Below, piece after piece: positions 1 to 6,192 of a stretch of DNA of 23,834 nt; position 1 is the stretch's first letter; each line of letters opens with the position of its first letter. The position numbers were made by a program, and so were the translations under genes. Location of the stretch: contig BNZQ01000028.1 in assembly GCA_026001225.1 (NCBI GenBank), positions 1 through 23,834 of the forward strand, read 5' to 3'. Source of the DNA: Clostridia bacterium. Lineage in GTDB: Bacteria > Bacillota > Clostridia > Christensenellales > DUVY01. Below the pieces are notes generated by a model, which saw only the letters and a list, made by a program, of their open reading frames with translations, did no database searches and was not told the origin of the DNA.

Positions 1-189
1 GTAAAACCCGTCGGTATAGTACTTGTCGGCGGGCGGTGCGCTGTCCACCATCATTTGTATCAGCCTTTGATCGCATCTGTTATCCACATCAAAAGCTACG
101 ATTTGACGCGGATTGCGGCTTATCATTCCTATGTTATGTTGACCGGTAATACTTCCGCACTTCGGACATTTTCTCAATTCTTCTTCCAT
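1..189 (-). CDS. IS1-like DDE transposase, partial (3' part beyond the window)
   Basis: The 63 codons seen are open to the window edge. An N-terminal CPKCG motif (one zinc-knuckle half) is followed by a segment typical of clostridial IS1-like transposases: 'SRNPRQIVAFDV', then 'VDSAPPADKYYTDGFY', where the Asp of YTDG fits the second catalytic Asp of the DDE domain. The protein would catalyse cut-and-paste or copy movement of its insertion sequence. The zinc motif lies unusually close to the DDE core, so an internal deletion is possible. The ATG at 189 lies 6 nt after a strong -10 box, and AGAGGA touches the start codon, too close for normal ribosome binding. No terminal inverted repeat was identified to its right. 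Family assignment is from remembered motif patterns, and the intactness of the gene cannot be judged. Confidence 0.6.
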   Translation of the reverse strand, partial: MEEELRKCPKCGSITGQHNIGMISRNPRQIVAFDVDNRCDQRLIQMMVDSAPPADKYYTDGFY

Positions 190-195
190 TCCTCT

Positions 196-224
196 ATTAT
201 ATCATCAAACGGATTGTTTGTCCA
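196..224 (-). promoter_or_regulatory. Promoter of the transposase, leaderless geometry
   Basis: On the minus strand, TGGACA and TATAAT are separated by 17 nt, with a TGA extended -10. The -10 ends 6 nt before the ATG at 189, so the mRNA would start at or next to the start codon. Confidence 0.6.
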
Positions 225-234
225 CTCCCTTGCG

Positions 235-285
235 TTCGCTTGAAGTCGAGATGATAGGCGGGATTTCATTCGCTTGAAGTCGAGA
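235..285. repeat. Direct repeat TTCGCTTGAAGTCGAGA, two copies
   Basis: The 17-mer occurs at about 235-251 and again at about 269-285, with 17 bases between them. It lies in the gap between the transposase and the zinc-knuckle gene. It resembles half of the hairpin repeat that follows at 312. Confidence 0.6.
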
Positions 286-311
286 GGCCAAGATTAACGC
301 GATAAGGCGGA

Positions 312-339
312 GGATTTCTGGACTGCGCTCGAAATGACA
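312..339. repeat. Dispersed short hairpin repeat (GGATTTC...GAAATGACA type)
   Basis: Imperfect inverted repeat running from GGATTTCT to CGAAATGACA. It belongs to a family of short repeats seen widely between genes of many bacteria. Related copies lie at 6047-6075, 17466-17492 and 21045-21093. Confidence 0.6.
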
Positions 340-372
340 GGATTAGCGCGCTTTGTTCCCCTATCCTTTTAA

Positions 373-434
373 ACTGCCCACTAACCACTGACCCCTGTTG
401 TACTATGACAACAACTGTGCACTGTGCACTGCCC
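373..434. repeat. Heptamer tandem repeats (ACTNNCC and ACTGTGC)
   Basis: Three 7-mers ACTGCCC, ACTAACC and ACTGACC occupy 373-393. A second run, ACTGTGC, ACTGTGC and ACTGCCC, occupies 414-434. The array covers the last 18 or so codons and the stop of the zinc-knuckle ORF, so the C-terminus of that protein is probably repeat-derived. Confidence 0.65.
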
Positions 435-575
435 CTGGCCACTACGGTTTATTGCTATTTTAATTTCAATAATCATCTTTTCGCCGCATTTAGGGCAAAA
501 GATTTCGATATTCGAGCCGTCGCCCGCTTTTAATAATTTGTACCCGCAAGTGGGGCGTGCCGTGTAGTAATTCAT
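381..575 (-). CDS. Small Com-like zinc-knuckle protein
   Basis: 64 codons. Cys10, Cys28 and Cys31 (motifs TCGYKLL and CPKCG) resemble the paired CxxC zinc knuckle of small Com-type proteins related to the phage Mu Com regulator, except that the first pair keeps only one Cys, so metal binding may be weakened. The native domain appears to end near residue 40. The tail from about residue 44 is encoded by heptamer repeats and is rich in Cys, Ser and Gly, so it is probably non-native. The ATG overlaps the stop of the upstream XRE gene (ATGA), which suggests translational coupling. It is the last gene of the leftward CPBP/DUF2975/XRE operon. Function in the cell is unknown. Confidence 0.6.
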   Translation of the reverse strand: MNYYTARPTCGYKLLKAGDGSNIEIFCPKCGEKMIIEIKIAINRSGQGQCTVHSCCHSTTGVSG

Positions 576-781
576 TTTTTATCCGCCTTATATTCTAAAA
601 TGTCGGCAGGTTGGCAATTAAGAACTTCACATATTGCTCCGAGAGTTGAAAATCTTATTGCCCTAACTTTTCCCGTTTTAAGATTTGACAAATTGACATT
701 TGATATGCCTACTTTTTCAGCCAATTCGTTTAAGGATATTTTTCTATCCGCCATTATTCTGTCTAATCGTAAAATTATCAT
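572..781 (-). CDS. XRE-family (Cro/CI) regulator, YozG-like
   Basis: 69 codons beginning MIILRLDRIMADRK, with a helix-turn-helix at about residues 15-40 (LNELAEKVGISNVNLSNLKTG) and the LGAICEVLNCQPADILEY ending typical of small Cro-like proteins. The reading frame extends 18 codons further upstream, but the internal ATG at 781 has GAGGG a few bases before it, overlapping the stop of DUF2975, so that start is preferred. DUF2975 membrane proteins are commonly encoded next to a regulator of this type, so the pair is expected. It may repress its own operon by binding the 12-bp palindrome at 1971-1982; this is inference. Confidence 0.85.
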   Translation of the reverse strand: MIILRLDRIMADRKISLNELAEKVGISNVNLSNLKTGKVRAIRFSTLGAICEVLNCQPADILEYKADKK

Positions 782-788
782 ATGTCCC

Positions 789-1313
789 TCACAAAGTTTC
801 GTCGTCGGCTTTTTGCAAATCAAAGCCATACTCAAAAATCAAAGATAGCGCAAATAGTATGACCGCACTAATTATCCCAAAAATACTCATTGTAGATAAA
901 TTAAATGCAAAATAGCCGTCAACAATTAAACTTAAAAATGCCATAATCAATGGTAATAGTAATGACAAACACAATAAAAAAATAGATACAATTTTTAGTC
1001 TTTTTGGATTTTTTTCTAAAAAAGGCGTACCATTGTTTTGTATATTTCTAAAAACTCTTTCAATGAAAAAGAGTATAACAATAACGCCGCCCAATTCAAT
1101 TAAGCCTTGAATAATTAAAAGGTTTAAGTTTGTACTGTTTGTTCCGTTAGAAAAAGTAAGTTTATTCAAAAAACTTTCGTCAATGCGTACTGTTATATTC
1201 CATAAAAAAAGTGCTAACAAAAGCCCCCAAACAACGATAGAGAAAATTTCGATTACTCTCAACGCTATGACAATAATTTTTGATGTCTTTTGTATTTTTG
1301 CCTTTTTGCTCAT
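789..1313 (-). CDS. DUF2975 family membrane protein
   Basis: 174 codons with four predicted membrane helices, at about residues 12-40, 65-85, 107-130 and 140-162. The C-terminal IFEYGFDLQKADDETL is the hallmark ending of DUF2975 proteins. Function is not established; genomes usually pair it with the XRE regulator found next here. The start is firm: AAAGGAG lies 6-7 nt before the ATG. It sits 26 bp after the CPBP gene, in the same operon. The low G+C content matches its operon partners and differs from the replication genes, consistent with acquisition. Confidence 0.85.
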   Translation of the reverse strand: MSKKAKIQKTSKIIVIALRVIEIFSIVVWGLLLALFLWNITVRIDESFLNKLTFSNGTNSTNLNLLIIQGLIELGGVIVILFFIERVFRNIQNNGTPFLEKNPKRLKIVSIFLLCLSLLLPLIMAFLSLIVDGYFAFNLSTMSIFGIISAVILFALSLIFEYGFDLQKADDETL

Positions 1314-1339
1314 ATAATTACTCCTTTCATTTTTTTAGT

Positions 1340-1945
1340 TTATAGCAATTCAAACGCTACAATTAGACAAGCATAGACATTTGATAACCCGTGTAAAATA
1401 ATACTCGGTATAATTGAGCCGTCTGCTTTTTCATTCATATACCCCATTAACCAACCGAGCGTTCCCGTGAAAACTATCACTAACATAGGTATCCAAAATC
1501 CGAGTGAAGGAAACATAGTTGCGCCGTGCAATAAACCGAATAAAATCGCTTGTATTGTGTTCCCCACAATAAAACCAAGCCTTTTGCTTATCCGTTTACT
1601 TATAAATCCTCTAAACAATATTTCTTCGGGTAAGCCCGTTGCGAAAAACGCAAATACGATTATAGGTAAACCGGCTTTTGTTCCTTGTCCTACAAATCGT
1701 GCATTTGCTAACTGTATATCGTTCGGCAAAAGAGGGTCTAATACAAGCGACATAGAAACAGCGATAATAATTGCAAGGAAAAAAGGTGTCCAAAATTTTG
1801 CCTTTCGTTCCACTGTTGGCTTTTTAATTCCTATATAAACAAAAAAATTTTCTTTCTTTCTCGTCGTGATGAGCCACCATATAAGCGGTATCGCAACAAA
1901 AATGGCTAATTGTATAATCGCCCTTATAATTTCGTTTAACAGCAT
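1340..1945 (-). CDS. CPBP-family intramembrane metalloprotease (CAAX/Abi)
   Basis: 201 codons from the ATG at 1945. The CPBP (Abi) motifs are all present: GLPEEILFRG with Glu107, Glu108 and Arg112, FGLLHG with His140, and HGLSN with His185 and Asn189. About six membrane helices are expected. Members cleave within membranes, as Rce1 does with prenylated proteins. Bacterial relatives act in bacteriocin self-immunity or regulated proteolysis; the substrate here is unknown. The frame is open upstream to 2050, but a consensus promoter (1980-2008) lies inside that extension, so the longer form would not be translated from this transcript. No strong ribosome site precedes 1945 (only AAAAGAAC). First gene of the operon. 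Confidence 0.85.
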   Translation of the reverse strand: MLLNEIIRAIIQLAIFVAIPLIWWLITTRKKENFFVYIGIKKPTVERKAKFWTPFFLAIIIAVSMSLVLDPLLPNDIQLANARFVGQGTKAGLPIIVFAFFATGLPEEILFRGFISKRISKRLGFIVGNTIQAILFGLLHGATMFPSLGFWIPMLVIVFTGTLGWLMGYMNEKADGSIIPSIILHGLSNVYACLIVAFELL

Positions 1946-1970
1946 ATTTGTTCTTTTATTAGTTGATAAG

Positions 1971-1982
1971 ACTAATATTAGT
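1971..1982. promoter_or_regulatory. Palindrome at transcription start: likely operator
   Basis: ACTAATATTAGT is a perfect 12-bp palindrome overlapping the edge of the -10 box and the expected start point of the CPBP operon. A repressor bound here would block transcription. The operon's own XRE protein is the natural candidate, by inference. Confidence 0.5.
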
Positions 1983-2008
1983 ATACACAGCAATATAATG
2001 AATGTCAA
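1980..2008 (-). promoter_or_regulatory. Consensus promoter of the CPBP-DUF2975-XRE operon
   Basis: On the minus strand, TTGACA (2003-2008) and TATACT (1980-1985) are separated by exactly 17 nt. The start point would be near 1973, giving a leader of about 28 nt before the ATG at 1945. Confidence 0.8.
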
Positions 2009-2039
2009 GTAATTTTTAATGTTTATCATTAAATTTATG

Positions 2040-2068
2040 TTGACTTGCAAATATCATTTTGATATAAT
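2040..2068 (+). promoter_or_regulatory. Promoter of the S8 peptidase gene
   Basis: TTGACT (2040-2045), 17-nt spacer, TATAAT (2063-2068), with a TGA extended -10. It points toward the gene at 2128 and overlaps the discarded N-terminal extension of the CPBP frame. Confidence 0.7.
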
Positions 2069-2127
2069 CAACGAATAAAGGCGTATTCGTTTTGCTTTTC
2101 GCTTGTGCTTCCTCTCATAAAAAGTAA

Positions 2128-3894
2128 ATGCCGTCGCTCCGCCTTTTCCCCTTTCACCGATCCGCCGCATATACTGATACTATTATGGCCGATATCCCCC
2201 TGTCCGAGTTTATCATGCGCCCCGACACGGCGGCGGTTACGCTGCGGTACAATTCCTTTATACAAGGTTACATAAACGCGCGCCCCCACATACGCCTCGG
2301 CAAGCGCCTCGCCGGCGATTTCGCGATCGCCTATATCCAGCGCGACCGGCTGACCGAGCTGATCCGCGACCTTGGGGAATTTTATATCAGCATCCTGTCG
2401 CTGGTCATGGGGCCGCTGGACCTGCAAGCGCTCGAGGACACGGGTATTTTGCGCTTGCAGCAGCAGCCCTATCTGAATTTGCGCGGGCAAGGCGTGATCC
2501 TGGGCTTTATCGACACGGGCATCGACTATACGTTGGAGCATTTCAAATACGAGGACGGCTCCTCGCGCGTTCAATATATTTGGGATCAGACGATCGCGGG
2601 AAAAGCGCCCGAAGGGTATTTCTTCGGCGCGGAATATGACAACGCGGAAATCAACGCGGCTTTAAAGACCGAAAACCCGCTCTCCCTCGTCCCCCACACG
2701 GACACCGTAGGGCACGGCACCTTTTTGGCGGGCACGGCGGGCGGACGGGGAACCGGCGCGGCGGCCGGCGCGGCACCCGACGCCGAATTCATCGTCGTGA
2801 AGCTCCGCAAGGCTTGCCCCTATTATTTGGAATATTACGACGTTCCCGGCACGCAGGAAACCGCTTTCGAGTCCGCCGACCTAATGCTGGGAATCGAGTA
2901 CATCGTCGAACGCGCGGCCGCGCTCGGCCGTCCCGCCGCGATCTGTCTGTCCGTGGGCACCAATTCGGGCGGCCACGACGGCTTTACTATCCTCGAGGAG
3001 TATTTGGCGAACATTTCCTTTTTACAAGGGGTCGCGGTGTGCGCGGCGGCGGGCAACGAGGCCGCGGCCAAGCACCATATTCAAGGGCGGATCGAAAAAC
3101 AAAACGCCGCCGCCGCGATCGAAATCAAAAGCGGGGAATTCAGCAACGCGATCCGCCTGGAAATTTGGAACAACCCCGCCGACCGCTTGTCGGTTTCGGT
3201 CAAATCCCCCGCGGGCGAACTCATCAGCCGTCTGCCCGCCAAGTCCGGCACCTATTTCGAGACCCGTCTCGTGCTGGAACGCTCCGTCGTGCGGATCAAC
3301 TATTCCTTCCCGATCGAGGGAAGCTCCAGCCAGCTGACCGTCGTCCGCATTTTAGATCCCACCCCCGGTATTTGGACGGTGACGCTGTACGGCGACATCG
3401 TGACGAGCGGCGACTATCACGCGTGGCTTCCCCTCACGGGCTTCGTCGATTCCGGCGTAGAGTTCCTGACGCCCTCCCCCGCCACCACGGTCGTCGTGCC
3501 GGCGACCGCGATCGGCGTTATCACCTGCGGCGCGTACAAGGTTTCGGACAAGAGCTTGTATCCCCTGTCCTCGTGGGGCCCGTCGCGCCTGCCCGCCAAC
3601 GTACCCGACCTGACCGCGCCGGGCGTGGAATCGGCCGGCGTCTTCCCCGGCGGGCATACGGGATCGATGAGCGGCACGTCCGTCGCCGCCGCTTTGGTCG
3701 CGGGCGCGTCCGCCCTCATGCTGGAATGGGGGATTTTGCAAAAGAACGAGGTTTCCTTGAACACCTATTTGATCAAGGCGAATCTGATCCGCGGCTGCGA
3801 CCGGGATAGGGATTTGGTGTACCCCAATACGCAATGGGGCTACGGGCGGCTGAATCTGTATAATACGTTTTATTTATTGAGAGGGACGATTTAA
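2128..3894 (+). CDS. Subtilisin-like S8 peptidase, Csp-like
   Basis: 588 codons. The catalytic triad is intact: Asp129 (GFIDTG), His196 (VGHGT) and Ser518 (GSMSGTS), with oxyanion Asn310 (AAGNE). Residues 25-110 resemble the short prodomain of clostridial Csp proteases, and PYLNLRGQGVILGFIDTGID is typical of that group. A large insertion between the oxyanion Asn and the Ser is usual for it. In Clostridioides, Csp proteases activate the cortex lytic enzyme SleC during spore germination; paralogues have unknown targets, so a germination role is inference. There is no signal peptide. Start choice is weak: neither ATG 2128 nor ATG 2185 (residue 20, MADIPLSEF) has a good ribosome site, and conservation probably begins near residue 20. 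It has its own promoter and a downstream hairpin terminator. Confidence 0.88.
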   Translation: MPSLRLFPFHRSAAYTDTIMADIPLSEFIMRPDTAAVTLRYNSFIQGYINARPHIRLGKRLAGDFAIAYIQRDRLTELIRDLGEFYISILSLVMGPLDLQALEDTGILRLQQQPYLNLRGQGVILGFIDTGIDYTLEHFKYEDGSSRVQYIWDQTIAGKAPEGYFFGAEYDNAEINAALKTENPLSLVPHTDTVGHGTFLAGTAGGRGTGAAAGAAPDAEFIVVKLRKACPYYLEYYDVPGTQETAFESADLMLGIEYIVERAAALGRPAAICLSVGTNSGGHDGFTILEEYLANISFLQGVAVCAAAGNEAAAKHHIQGRIEKQNAAAAIEIKSGEFSNAIRLEIWNNPADRLSVSVKSPAGELISRLPAKSGTYFETRLVLERSVVRINYSFPIEGSSSQLTVVRILDPTPGIWTVTLYGDIVTSGDYHAWLPLTGFVDSGVEFLTPSPATTVVVPATAIGVITCGAYKVSDKSLYPLSSWGPSRLPANVPDLTAPGVESAGVFPGGHTGSMSGTSVAAALVAGASALMLEWGILQKNEVSLNTYLIKANLIRGCDRDRDLVYPNTQWGYGRLNLYNTFYLLRGTI

Positions 3895-3961
3895 CGCGCT
3901 CCGCTTCGCTTACCTAGGAAAACAAAGTTTTCCTAGTCTTATGCTCGCTTCGCGCTTTTTT
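3895..3961 (+). terminator. Hairpin terminator of the S8 gene; copy of the two-hairpin repeat family
   Basis: It starts directly after the stop. CGCGCTCCGCTTCGCT is followed by a perfect 10-bp stem CTAGGAAAAC / GTTTTCCTAG with an AAA loop. Then come GCTCGCTTCGCGC, which can pair at its end with the opening GCGC, and six T residues. Its flanks match the elements at 14282 and 17804. Confidence 0.65.
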
Positions 3962-4180
3962 ACGGGCGGGACTTCGCTCACTCGCTAATCGCTCGATTCG
4001 CTCGTGCCCCCCCCGTACGCCCCTCTATAGAAAAACGCTATTCCACTCCCCGGCCCGTCAAAGCGAGCGAACTCGTGTCATACGCGTTTTTCATTAAGGT
4101 CGAGTATTTTGGGCGCGCGGCGATCGTTGTTAGCAGAATAATGAACAAGAATAAAATCGGGTAGGCTCAATCGGACAAGA
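3962..4180. other. Intergenic stretch without a recognisable gene
   Basis: A C-rich run near 4007-4016 can partly pair with GGGCGGG at 3963. Arms GAAAAACGC (near 4029) and GCGTTTTTC (near 4085) form an inverted repeat about 40 bp apart. No ORF, tRNA or promoter could be supported. Confidence 0.4.
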
Positions 4181-4390
4181 TTATTCCCGTCTCCCCAAGA
4201 TCTCGTCCGCCAAAACGTCCAAAATCAAACACAATTCCGCAAAGGTGTCCAAAGCGGGGAAAATATTCAACCGCGTGTATTTAGACAACGTGGACGGATT
4301 GATCCCCAACCGTTTCGCGATTTCCTTTTGGAGTATTCCGCTTTTGTTTATTGCTTCGCGTAGGTTCTTATGCATACTTTTATATCGCAT
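4181..4390 (-). CDS. Small XRE-family regulator
   Basis: Up to 69 codons. A helix-turn-helix is visible at about residues 19-43 (LQKEIAKRLGINPSTLSKYTRL), followed by FPALDTFAELCLILDVLADEILGRRE, the usual ending of small Cro/CI-like proteins. Two starts are possible, ATG 4390 and ATG 4375 (MHKNLREAINKSG). The second matches related proteins better, and neither has a clear ribosome site. It is divergent from the gene at 4488 across a very A+T-rich gap, so it may control that gene as well as itself. Confidence 0.75.
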   Translation of the reverse strand: MRYKSMHKNLREAINKSGILQKEIAKRLGINPSTLSKYTRLNIFPALDTFAELCLILDVLADEILGRRE

Positions 4391-4451
4391 TTTGCGTTTT
4401 TTGCCTGCAAAAAGACAAAATATGCCTTTTTTTACAACAAAAATGATTTTC

Positions 4452-4482
4452 TTGCTATTATATTATTTATTTGATATAATAT
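4452..4482 (+). promoter_or_regulatory. Promoter with overlapping inverted repeat
   Basis: TTGCTA (4452-4457), 17 nt, TATAAT (4475-4480) with a TGA extended -10. ATATTAT (4460-4466) and ATAATAT (4476-4482) form an inverted repeat over the -10 that could be an operator, although A+T richness makes chance symmetry likely. The GTG start lies 7 nt after the -10. Confidence 0.6.
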
Positions 4483-4487
4483 AAAAT

Positions 4488-5054
4488 GTGGAACAGAGTG
4501 AAAAATTGAACAACTACAAAAAAGTTGAAATAGACGGCGAGACCTATATTAAGTTAGTTGATAGTTGGGTAGATAGCATGTATATCACGCCCCCTACGAC
4601 TGTCTTGCGCAAGTTGTTGGAAACAGAATTTGCCGGAATTGATATTGCAGCGATAGAGATTAAACGATTAAAAGCAATGATATCTGAAAGCAAAAACGCA
4701 GAGTGCTATCCAATGTGCTTAAAGTTCGTTGATGAACTGATTAAACGATCGTTACTATCAAGGGACATTTCTGAAGTCACATATTGTATTCCAATTAAAA
4801 CTGCTTGTTTAAGAAAAATAAATCAACCAGAAGATGCCATAAGATTTTGCGAGGATATGCAACGCACGCATGGGAAAGACATATTGACTATCGCAAGCTT
4901 AACCTCTCTCGCCGCCGCATATTGCGATATCGACGAATGGGATCTTGCTTTAAAAACGGCAAACCGTGCCTATGCCATGCAAGGCGGCGGTGTTGGCTAC
5001 ACGAATGAACTGTCTATGGTTTTCAAAAGAATAGAAGCAAATACAAAAAAGTAA
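4488..5054 (+). CDS. Hypothetical protein with C-terminal TPR-like helices
   Basis: 188 codons from a GTG start; an ATG two bases earlier is out of frame. A short N-terminal beta segment (VEIDGETYIKLVDSWVDS) precedes an all-helical region. Residues 115-185 look like one or two TPR units (SLAAAYCDIDEWDLALKTANRAY). TPR repeats bind protein partners, and no enzyme motif is seen. The promoter leaves no room for a ribosome site, so the transcript is predicted to be leaderless. It sits between a divergent XRE gene and an integrase-like fragment in an A+T-rich accessory patch. I do not recognise a specific family. Confidence 0.65.
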   Translation: MEQSEKLNNYKKVEIDGETYIKLVDSWVDSMYITPPTTVLRKLLETEFAGIDIAAIEIKRLKAMISESKNAECYPMCLKFVDELIKRSLLSRDISEVTYCIPIKTACLRKINQPEDAIRFCEDMQRTHGKDILTIASLTSLAAAYCDIDEWDLALKTANRAYAMQGGGVGYTNELSMVFKRIEANTKK

Positions 5055-5061
5055 CGCAAAG

Positions 5062-5342
5062 ATGAACACTGTGATAAAAAATGAATTTGAACACTACCTT
5101 ATTCAACAAGGTTGCAGCCAATATACGCCGAGCGGAAAATCAAGCACCGTATATGACATCGAAAAAGAATTGCTTCCGTCTGCGATAGAGAAAGAATGAC
5201 ATGGAACGAACTTGCAGTAAATATATCTTCCATTGTAATCGAATACGACGTCGGCGGTTGCAAGGAAGCTTTTAGCCGACAAAATCATAATGCGGTTCTT
5301 TGTGCGCTAAAAGCATATAATCGATTTTTGAAGGGATACTTA
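5062..5342 (+). pseudogene. Frameshifted N-terminal SAM-like domain of a tyrosine-recombinase-type protein
   Basis: Frame 1 (5062-5199) encodes FEHYLIQQGCSQYTPSG followed by SSTVYD and then drifts to a TGA. Frame 2, which runs through ATG 5196, encodes TWNELAVNISSIVIEYDVGG followed by NHNAVLCALKAYNRFL. Joined, they give one continuous domain of a clostridial family with the pattern TPSG-STVYD-TW-L-A-I-YDVGG-H-AV-ALK-F. The join falls at the A5 run near 5163-5167, where a 1-nt loss or 2-nt gain separates the frames. Reading back from ATG 5196 in frame 2 restores a plausible RIASVCDRE linker. No catalytic domain follows; the frame runs into the convergent MBL gene. Probably dead, or a stand-alone domain expressed only by frameshifting. 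Confidence 0.6.
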
Positions 5343-5954
5343 CTTCGCCCGCACAACCGTATTATGCTCCCGCTCCTCCCCGATCGTGGTTTCTTCCTCG
5401 TGGCCGGGATAGACGAGGGTTTCGGGCGGCAAGGTGTACAATTTTTCCAAAATGCTTTTTTTGAGGGTAGCAAAGTCGCCGCCCGGAAAGTCGGTGCGGC
5501 CCACATCGGTGTGAAACAACGTGTCGCCCGAAAAGAGCAAAGGGCGGTTTATAGATTCGAACAAAAAGCAAACGCCGCCGGGCGTGTGGCCGGGGGTCGC
5601 GATCACCCGTATTGTCAAGCCGGCGAGAGTTAAAATTTGGCCGTCGGTCAAGTCATGGTCGGGCGTAAAGGCTTTGGGGAGTACGAAGCCCATGCCTTTT
5701 TTGATCAGCACCCAATCGCTTTTGTTAAGGTAGATTTCCGCGCCCGCTTCCTGCAACCGCCGCGCCGCGCCGTGGTGGTCGAAATGCCCGTGCGTCAAGA
5801 GAACGGCGGTCGGCGCAAGCCTCGCGACCATAAGCGCGGCTTCGATTTTAGCCGCTTCGGTCGCGGGGTCGATAATAACGGCGTTTGCGCCGTCGCCGCT
5901 CAGAATATAGCAATTATTCCGAAGCTTTCCTACATTCAACGTTTGAAAAAACAT
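5340..5954 (-). CDS. MBL-fold metallohydrolase, glyoxalase II-like
   Basis: 204 codons. The metallo-beta-lactamase fold metal ligands are complete: THGHFDH (His55, His57, Asp59, His60), GHTPGG (His123), SGDTLF (Asp144) and YPGHEE (His185). Two-metal hydrolases of this size include hydroxyacylglutathione hydrolase-like proteins that cleave thioesters in the cytosol. The C-terminal substrate domain of true glyoxalase II is missing, so the substrate is uncertain. The start has only a weak GAGAAA upstream. Its stop touches the end of the convergent integrase-like fragment. It lies downstream of dnaA, separated by two hairpin repeats, and is probably transcribed separately. Confidence 0.85.
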   Translation of the reverse strand: MFFQTLNVGKLRNNCYILSGDGANAVIIDPATEAAKIEAALMVARLAPTAVLLTHGHFDHHGAARRLQEAGAEIYLNKSDWVLIKKGMGFVLPKAFTPDHDLTDGQILTLAGLTIRVIATPGHTPGGVCFLFESINRPLLFSGDTLFHTDVGRTDFPGGDFATLKKSILEKLYTLPPETLVYPGHEEETTIGEEREHNTVVRAK

Positions 5955-5978
5955 ATCGTTTCTCTTTTTTTCTTTTTT

Positions 5979-6034
5979 GCGAGAAAAACTTTTTTATAAA
6001 AGGTTTTTCTCGCGCTCTTTTCAAAAAATCTTAA
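5979..6034 (+). repeat. Hairpin-plus-tail element, copy 1
   Basis: Stem GCGAGAAAAAC (5979-5989) / GTTTTTCTCGC (6003-6013), then tail GCTCTTTTCAAAAAATCTT. It lies upstream of the MBL gene and belongs to a seven-copy family. Confidence 0.8.
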
Positions 6035-6046
6035 CTGTATTCCGAT

Positions 6047-6075
6047 GAGTCTTCTTCACTTCGTTCAGAATGACA
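6047..6075. repeat. Dispersed short hairpin repeat (GAATGACA type)
   Basis: Reads GAGTCTTCTTCACTTCGTTC followed by AGAATGACA. It is the same type, in opposite orientation, as the copy embedded in the VanW gene at 17466. Confidence 0.6.
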
Positions 6076-6085
6076 ACCGCAATTT

Positions 6086-6116
6086 TCTGTATATACAGAT
6101 TTCAGTATATACAGAT
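6086..6116. repeat. Palindrome TCTGTATATACAGA and a partial direct copy
   Basis: A perfect 14-bp palindrome at 6086-6099. GTATATACAGAT recurs 16 nt later (6089-6100 and 6105-6116). No gene start is near, and the function is unknown. Confidence 0.5.
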
Positions 6117-6126
6117 GAAGGTTTTT

Positions 6127-6174
6127 AAAAGGGGGTTCGGGGGAAAACTTGTTACAACAAGTTTTCCCCTGAAC
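6127..6174 (-). terminator. dnaA-proximal hairpin terminator; hairpin-plus-tail copy 2
   Basis: A perfect 14-bp stem GGGGAAAACTTGTT / AACAAGTTTTCCCC with a 2-nt centre (6140-6169), extended by GTTC / GAAC. It lies about 20 nt after the dnaA stop. Read on the dnaA strand it is followed by CCCCCTTTT. Confidence 0.65.
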
Positions 6175-6192
6175 TCAATTATTCATAACCAA

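Noticed and set aside
80..88. TTATCCACA, a perfect DnaA box
   Set aside because: Isolated and inside the transposase coding sequence; most likely chance.
1946..2050. N-terminal extension of the CPBP protease
   Set aside because: It contains the consensus promoter of its own operon, so it would not be in the mRNA.
2814..3809. 331-codon second frame within the S8 peptidase gene
   Set aside because: Arg-rich out-of-frame translation; the S8 frame carries the full catalytic triad.
5196..5633. 145-codon frame as one intact gene
   Set aside because: Only the first 48 or so codons look real; the rest is antisense to the MBL hydrolase.
6086..6099. CTGTATATACAG as a LexA site
   Set aside because: The half-site spacing does not fit the E. 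coli LexA box (CTGT-N8-ACAG), nor the Gram-positive GAAC-N4-GTTC form, and no SOS gene starts nearby.
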